DNA of 64,000 nucleotides, taken from assembly GCA_963921795.1 (NCBI GenBank), contig OY997656.1, positions 57,526,722-57,590,721 of the forward strand, written 5' to 3'. Under the pieces are notes generated by a model that had not been told where the DNA came from, searched no databases, and saw only the letters and a program-made list of their open reading frames with translations. Both the position numbers and the translations under genes were made by a program. Each line of letters begins with the position of its first letter. The first letter of the stretch is position 1. This document shows, piece by piece, positions 24,588 through 64,000 of the stretch. This DNA comes from Nannobrachium achirus. Taxonomy: Eukaryota; Chordata; Actinopteri; Myctophiformes; Myctophidae.

Positions 24588-26412
24588 TAGCAACAGGCAT
24601 GATACATTTATTTTAAGAAGTACATTTAATTTTTTCCCCCTCCGTTTCTATGGTTGCTTGGGCTGGGTGGGTGGGTGATGGATATGGGTGGCAACACCTA
24701 CTGCACAATATAAACAGAGCTGCTAAACGCATTTTAATAAATGTGTAGCTTCTTTCCCTTTCACTACTTAAAATGCTGCTTTTCTGTCCCAAATTTAAAG
24801 TTATACTATGTAACTTTTTTTATAAAACATATCTTAAAATTGTCCTAACTATTAAATCGCTAAAGTTTTAGAACCCCCACTCCGTTCATTTCAGCCCCAA
24901 AAGCCTTTTCTTTATATGTTTTCTACTTAGCCTTGACAGGGGCGGGATTTCTCGGCAAAATGACGTCATCTGCATCATCCGCCAATCACATTGCAGATCA
25001 TACACACATGATACACTACCGGCCAATCACAGCGCAGATCATACACTGCCGGGCTCTCTGGTGGGTTTAGGAAACACGCCTTCAGGAAGTACACTGCAGT
25101 GTTTACACTGGAGGAGTCTAGCATGTAACTCAACCGCTGCTCGTAGGACACGGGAGACCTCATTGAAAGCGTCTCGGCGAGGCGAGGCGGACGCGGTGGT
25201 CTAACGGCCCGGTCCGCGGGCGAAAAACGGACGAAAAAAGCAGACGCGACCGCGGTTTGCTATACTGCTACAGACCACCAGTTGAGCAACTTACACAGTA
25301 TGTACTGTACCCCCTCCAACTGTATAGGTCTATATGTTCCCCTGCCTGGCCCATTTTCAACAGTTTTTTTCTTTTCTTGCTTTGGCAATGTAAACGTATG
25401 TTTTCTCATGCCAATTGTGAGGGTGGGCTCGAGGATCCCTCTTCCAGGGGCGTCATTTGGTTCATCAGATGACAACTGTCGCCCCCTGGTGTTCACATCT
25501 AACCTCACATTACAGTTATTTTCTGTGTAAGCTATAATAGCTCTGGTCCAGAGCGCCAGAGAGTGCAGCTAAGGCTATTATAGTGTGGTTGCTTAACCCT
25601 GTTTTTTGACATTATCGAAACGAAGCGGATAAAAGCGCCCAACTTTTTTTGAGGCTTCTTTAGGACCTAACGATGGATTTTAGCCTTGGGTACCAATTAC
25701 CAAACTTTATTTTGAAGGTTACCAATAGAATTATCCATATCAAGTTGGGCTCTCATCGACTTTCTATACAGGAGGAAAATACCCAGAAAAGAAAATCTGC
25801 TTTAAAGACACGCGCGCTATGGCAAAATTCACGCTGACAAGGACAGATCTAATTTGAATGAAGTTCATCTCAATTAGGGCATTAACGACTTGTGATTTTT
25901 GCAAGTCAACTCGACTCAGTAAAAAGTTAAGTTGAAGTCGGCTTTATCGTTTGATGTCATCACATCACACACGACCCTGCCCCCGATTATTTTGGTGGGT
26001 CCCAGATGATTAACTAAATGTGAAACATTGTTTTCTCACGTGTGTAGAGGGTATCTGCACATTTCTAAAGTGACAATTTAAGGACTTTTTAATAGGCTAC
26101 CTCTAAAATGACAACTTAAACATTGGCCAAATTGTCAAATATTAGAGGCAGAAATTGTCAAAATAGCCGATCTACATGAGCATGTAGATCAGCTATTTTC
26201 ACAGTATAAAGTATATATATATTTTTTCAACTTTCGACTTTGTCTGGTGGGAGTCGACTTGTGTAATGAAGTCGACTCAGTCGACTTGTCGACTTTTTCG
26301 TTAATGCCCTAGTGTGCATGCATGTACAGATGTTCCATTCCTTGGTGGGTCGCCATGTGAAACGTCACGCGTCCTGCCATTGGCAAGACAGTCGATGTTC
26401 AGGGGAGTTTGC
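24588..26412. other. intergenic, no gene recognised
   Basis: It contains 24800-25560 unclassified repeat-like DNA and a hairpin at 26158-26200. GTCGACTTG/CAAGTCGAC blocks (about 25890-25940 and 26245-26300) form an inverted pair around sequence similar to the hairpin-bearing CAGTGGTTCTC element. Confidence 0.45.
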
Positions 26413-26979
26413 CAGGGACGTGCTGGGCCCCTGATTCAGCCCGGGAAAAAGAGTTGTAGAGGCCCTCATTGCGTGCTATAGAGAGAGATCTCTCTCTATA
26501 GCGCTGCTGCTGCTACTCAAAGATTTGCCATTTCAGATCATGATAAGTGACAAGCCAGTGGGCCAATTACTGTACATGAGTTATATTTCGTCGTTGTCGG
26601 GTGGAAACCTTGTATGTCCAAAACCGTTTGTTTTGTATTTATCATTTTAAAAATGATTTAAACTAGTGAAAACAGCCTATCTACAAGCACACAACGCGTT
26701 GTGTGCTTGTAGATCTGCTGTTTTCACTACTTTTGTGCAACAGCCTTGTATGATGAAGCAGGGCTTTGCTTTGCGGAAAAATGTATCAATTTGAAACTTG
26801 GAGATACAAGGTTTCTGCCCGACAGTGACGATTTACTTTGTTGGCCGCCCAGCCCCCAAAATGGAACGAAGGCCAACATTTTATTTTTATTTTTTTCCTA
26901 ATGGACGGCCTGGACCGGCCGGGAATGAACCGGCCGTTCGGGAGTTGTCCCGCTTTTCCCAATGGCCAGCACGTCCCTG
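26413..26979. mobile_element. hAT-like MITE, CAGGGACGTGCTGG family, copy 1
   Basis: The ends CAGGGACGTGCTGG and CCAGCACGTCCCTG are flanked by GAGTTTGC and GAGTCCGC (6 of 8 match). It has an internal palindrome AGAGAGATCTCTCTCT and an embedded hairpin at 26665-26728. Copies 2 and 3 lie at 47148-47697 and 49577-50120. Confidence 0.82.
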
Positions 26980-27161
26980 GAGTCCGCCAACATTGTAGCC
27001 TGGCTGCCAGCCTGCGCGCTCCGATGCGAGAACAGAGCGAGCAGGCTGGCACCCAAAGTGTTAATGGCACATGTTTTGTCTTTGAAGTCCTTGAATATTT
27101 TTGACCCCGATTCTATAAATGTCTCCCAAATCCTCATCATAATGCCCTAATGCACACTAGA

Positions 27162-27417
27162 GGGCGGCTGTAGCTCAGGAGGTAGAGTGGGTTGGCCAAT
27201 GATCCATGGGTCGGTGGTTCAAGTCCCAGCTTCTCCTGTCTACATGTCGAAGTGTCCTTGGGCAAGACACTGAACCCCAAGTTGCCTCCGGTGAGCTGGT
27301 TGGTGCCTTGCATGGTTTCCACCGCCACCGGTGTATGAATGTGTGTGTGAATGGGTGAATGTAATGCACATTATAAAGCGCTTTGGATAAGAGCGCTATA
27401 TAAATGCACCATTTACC
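27162..27417 (+). mobile_element. tRNA-derived SINE, copy 3
   Basis: The best-preserved head: A box TAGCTCAGGAGGTAGAG, B box GGTTCAAGTCC, body TGTCCTTGGGCAAGACACTG, and end AAAGCGCTTTGGATAAGAGC. Confidence 0.9.
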
Positions 27418-28239
27418 ATTAGGTCTTCACAGATCCAATTTTACCTACCCGAACCCAAGTGGACCCGGGGAAAATGGAGCCGGACCCAAAAGGACCCGTC
27501 TTTTATTAGGAATATGAGAACCGTTACCCGAGCGGCACAGAGACATTTTGGAGCCGATCCGAACGGAACCGGCCATCATACCCAGGCAGAGATGTCGGAA
27601 ACCGGAGCCGAGATCCGAAATGACCGAATGCCAACGTTATCATGAAGAGGTTTAAATATTAAATGAACTTTTTCTTTCTTCCGTTGCATGTTGCTGCTCG
27701 CCCCTGGACATTAACGTATTTCCCAGTAAATCAATGCGGACAGGAACAATAAATCCACGTTTTCTTTAGATGTGTAATCTTTCTTCTTAGCCATTGTTAA
27801 TGATAATCCACTGTTCATTTATGTCACAGCAGAGCATAGTGTTTTGTTTATCATTAACACTAGTGCCAACATAGTTCCTGACAAGTCACGTGACGCAGCA
27901 AGGCAGCCAATAACACTGACTGGAGGAGAAAAAAGGGGGGTGCGGGGGTGATTGACAGATGTAACAGCCAATCGCCGGGTCCATTCGGATATCGATGGAA
28001 CCGCCGTTCTCATAGCCAGAGAACCGGGGCATACGGTAGTGGCTCCGACCCGGCACCGAGGTCACTGCTTGTGAATGGACCCGGTACCCAGCTCGGACTG
28101 GGTCGGATCCCGGGTAATATCGGATCTCAGACCCACCCGAAGACCTCTAATGCACACACACGGTCCACACACACGGTCCAGATATGCATACACACTCAGT
28201 CAAAATGTTGGGAGTAAAAAATAAAAGTCTTATGAAGTC
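27418..28239. other. intergenic between u2surp 3' end and LRCH
   Basis: 27425-28150 contains GACCCGAA/TTCGGGTC-like inverted blocks near its ends (ACCCGAACCCAAG... and ...GACCCACCCGAAG), suggesting another TIR element. No gene is seen. Confidence 0.45.
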
Positions 28240-28258
28240 AAATCACCACCGGGAACAA

Positions 28259-28264
28259 TTTATT
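28259..28264 (-). promoter_or_regulatory. candidate poly(A) signal AATAAA
   Basis: AATAAA reads on the minus strand after an AT-rich stretch. A GT-rich sequence (GGTGGTGATTT) follows 10-20 bases downstream, as expected for a cleavage site near 28240. It is the best transcript end seen for u2surp. Confidence 0.45.
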
Positions 28265-30073
28265 TGTCTTTTTTTACAGAACCAACCTAACATTCTGTTC
28301 AATCTTCCATTTTTAAAACAAAACGTTTAAAACAAAGAAAATATACAGTATATAACTAATTACAATGTTCAAACTTCATCATACAAAACAAAACAAAACA
28401 AACGAACGACTGTGCGCTGATTCTCTGCGTGAAGACACCAGGGTTTAAAAGACAAGAGTGAGGAAGCTGTGACTTGACGTCTGCAGGCTCCGCGAGGCCT
28501 CGTTCATACCCTGCTGCACGCTCAGAAAGAGCAGATCTACAAGCTCACAGAGCAGTGGTTCTCAGGGTTCCTGTGACCCTTTGCACGACTGTAACTCTGA
28601 CAACCGTACCCTGTCAGAGTTAGGGGGGGGGAGGCCTTGAAATGTCAAAAGTGTGAGAAACGCTGCATAGAGCTAGCCTGCTACGCTACGTTCAGTGGGT
28701 TTGTTTTGTCACTTAGCTTCTCAGTCTGGCCAGCGTAACGGGCAATGGTAGCGGCATTGTGGCAAGGGAAGCCCTGCAAAACTAAGAACACATGGACGCC
28801 ACCATTACTTTATTTGAGAAAACAAGGATAGTTATTGACCAAACCACGATGGGCGGCACACCGTCTCAAGCTGGACTTGAGCCGTTGTGAAGTCAGCTTG
28901 AGCCGACTCGCCGGCGTTCGAGTGGAATAGTAAATAATGTTTGGGCGTGAAGCATCACTCAAAGTGCCTCTGGCCAATCACTGCACGTCTTTTCCCGGGA
29001 CCCTCCCTAAATGGCGCTACAGTCCACCGTCGCGCATCTGGTAAGGCTAGCCCATCTCCAAGGGAGGCGGGACATACCAAACGAGTGAACACGACCTGCG
29101 GCTTCCGATTTCTCTGTGGTGCGGAGAGGGGGCGGGACAATAACACTGGTGTGTCGTCATAGCAATGGGATTGCACAGAGCGGGAAGATTCCCCGGGCCG
29201 CGGATAACAACATTGTTGTGATTGAAAAAGTTGTATTAACTTTCATAAGTTACATTTAACGGCTCTAAAAGCAGAGCAGTGTTCTGCTTTGGTAACAGAC
29301 CGATGTGGAGGTATCTCCAGTCTCGAACTAGCGATGCTTTTGTCAACAGAGAGAAAGGCAAGGCTAGAGCGGCGCTGGCTGATGACGTAGCTACCCTAAC
29401 CCTGCTCTGATTCGTTGGAACGACAGCCGATCAGCAGCGACGACATTCGGAAATACGGAGGCTTGCCAGACTGTGAGACGCGAAGCGACAAAACTAAATT
29501 CCACTGAACCTAGCGTAAGCAAGCTGAATCCCAGGCTAGTATAGAGCATAGCAGTAGCGGTGTTTTACCGGTTCCACTGATTGAAAGCCCATTAATTTAT
29601 GAGCGGTGCCTGCCGCTCCAACATTAGACTGAGTGTGTACGTCTGTCTGTCTGTCCCTATGAGTAGGGGAACACCAGCTGCAGCCACCCGGGGGCGCTGT
29701 TGAGCAGCCTGCACCGCTCATTCACTGGGTTAGATTTAGTTCCGAAAATGTTTTATATTAATTGTTTTAATGCTCCATTTGATTCTGTGTCCAAAATAAT
29801 ATAGTAAATCGCAAAATAAAAGGCATTCAGGTTTGGTTCCAGGCTTAAAATAATTAATATTAATATTTCCAGAAATCTCTATCGGGACGACGATAAACAG
29901 GGCTTTCTGCCCGTGGAACCAGGGTCGCTAAACACGATTTAGCGATTAATCAATCAGTCTTAATTAGTTAAAGAAGAGTTCGTTAAAATGTTTAGTGGAG
30001 GAGGAGGAGAACGGGAAGTTGGCGAGCTGAGCGACCAGGAAGAATTTCGGCACCGAACGGAAACGGAACAAAA

Positions 30074-30094
30074 AAGACAGACAGACAGACAGGC

Positions 30095-30147
<53 letters not shown>

Positions 30148-30149
30148 GG
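30074..30149. repeat. (GACA)n abutting the u2surp stop codon
   Basis: The tetranucleotide repeat starts within two bases of the TGA, so the mRNA carries CUGU repeats immediately after the stop. Confidence 0.95.
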
Positions 30150-63375
<33,226 letters not shown>

Positions 63376-64000
63376 CTGGATGGAAGTAGGGGAAAAAAAG
63401 ACACAGTCATAATGTATACCAGCTTCCTGCTTGCTAAACCCTTACTAGCAGTTTTAAATAACATATTCATCTCCTTTGAATGCTGTTTCAGAGGCATATC
63501 AAATGTCATGCCTATGTTTTTTTTATTGTGACCGTCAGGTCGCAGTTACTATCAAAACCTCCACCGGCTGTCAGTCAATCAGTCAGTCTGTCTGTCAGTA
63601 TGTCTGTCACACGTCACACTTTGCCCTTCTCATATCTCCGCCACCGTTGCCCCGATCCATTAGTTAGGTCAAATTAGCCAAAAGTTAAACCAATCTGGGA
63701 ACTAAATCAAAATCAAAATCTTTTTTCACAAATGTGTTCATAAAGGTGTCAACTATCACCTCTGAACTTTCTCAATCACAACTCCCTTGGGGGACTTTGT
63801 GGGAGCCAATCAAAGTTGGGGGTATCGGGATACCTGGGCCTGGGATTAAAGGGGGAAAACAAATAAAAATGGCCAATATGAGCGTATGAGGTGTGTAATT
63901 AGGGTATTTTGGGGCTGCTGAATCCATTCCAACCATTAGTTATCAGTAATAATTACTCCTTGGCCATAAAATAGGCCACGAGACATATAATATTGGCAAT
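63376..64000. other. u2surp upstream intron, right edge
   Basis: A dispersed repeat (63600-63660, CTCATATCTCCGCCACCGTT) and unclassified DNA. The preceding u2surp exon is not in the window. Confidence 0.6.

Larger units (their letters stand above)
28240..30149 (-). other. u2surp: probable u2surp 3' UTR
   Basis: This is non-coding sequence between the stop codon and the first convincing poly(A) signal. It starts with a CTGT repeat (30149-30074), includes one arm of the recurrent hairpin near 28525-28555, and becomes AT-rich at its 3' end. A weaker AATAAA complement at about 28809 would give a shorter UTR. No ORF with recognisable homology was seen. Confidence 0.45.

Noticed and set aside
27162..27417. 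tRNA gene
   Set aside because: A and B boxes are present, but a SINE body and tail follow and related copies exist at 14457 and 17373; no clean cloverleaf.

Overview
The window is vertebrate nuclear DNA, most probably from a teleost fish. The reasons are spliced exons with GT-AG (once GC-AG) junctions, very dense dinucleotide and tetranucleotide repeats, tRNA-derived SINEs, a LINE 3' end, and many hAT-, piggyBac- and Harbinger-like non-autonomous elements. No prokaryotic gene organisation is present, and I cannot name the species.

Two protein-coding genes are supported, both on the minus strand. (1) u2surp (SR140, U2 snRNP-associated SURP-motif protein) enters at the right edge and runs leftwards. 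I placed 18 consecutive coding exons between 63375 and 30150, with every reading phase matching across the junctions, from the start of the RRM to the stop codon (741 residues; the N-terminal exons lie beyond the window). Its order is RRM, SURP, CID, acidic LDG-P repeats, cwf21-like helix, RS tail. A probable 3' UTR follows to about 28240. (2) The first coding exon of an LRCH-family gene (best fit LRCH2) lies at 23688-23325. Positions 23324-1 are then presumably its first intron, since I found no further LRR exon there.

Layout: 1-23324, putative LRCH intron 1, full of nested transposons, hairpins, SINEs and minisatellites; 23325-23688, LRCH exon 1, GC-rich; 23689-28240, intergenic DNA with a long CT microsatellite, a hAT-like element and a SINE; 28240-30149, u2surp 3' UTR; 30150-63375, u2surp exons and introns; 63376-64000, next u2surp intron.

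The two strongest signals for a second look are these. First, in u2surp, which encodes a splicing factor, splice sites themselves have been tandemly amplified. The 3' splice site plus exon start of exons 8 and 13, and the 5' splice site plus exon end of exon 7, are embedded in minisatellites with 7 to 13 copies; exon 15's GC donor sits at the edge of a 48-bp array. Decoys at exons 7 and 8 would give in-frame stops, whereas the nearest decoy at exon 13 would add exactly 26 residues in frame. Second, an abundant palindromic hairpin (arms AGATCTACAAGCTC and variants) recurs about 30 times. It is found inside several unrelated transposon families, including the terminal inverted repeats of a TTAA-flanked piggyBac-like MITE, of which a 'solo' recombinant form is present. 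All coordinates were read by eye; no alignment or search was run.
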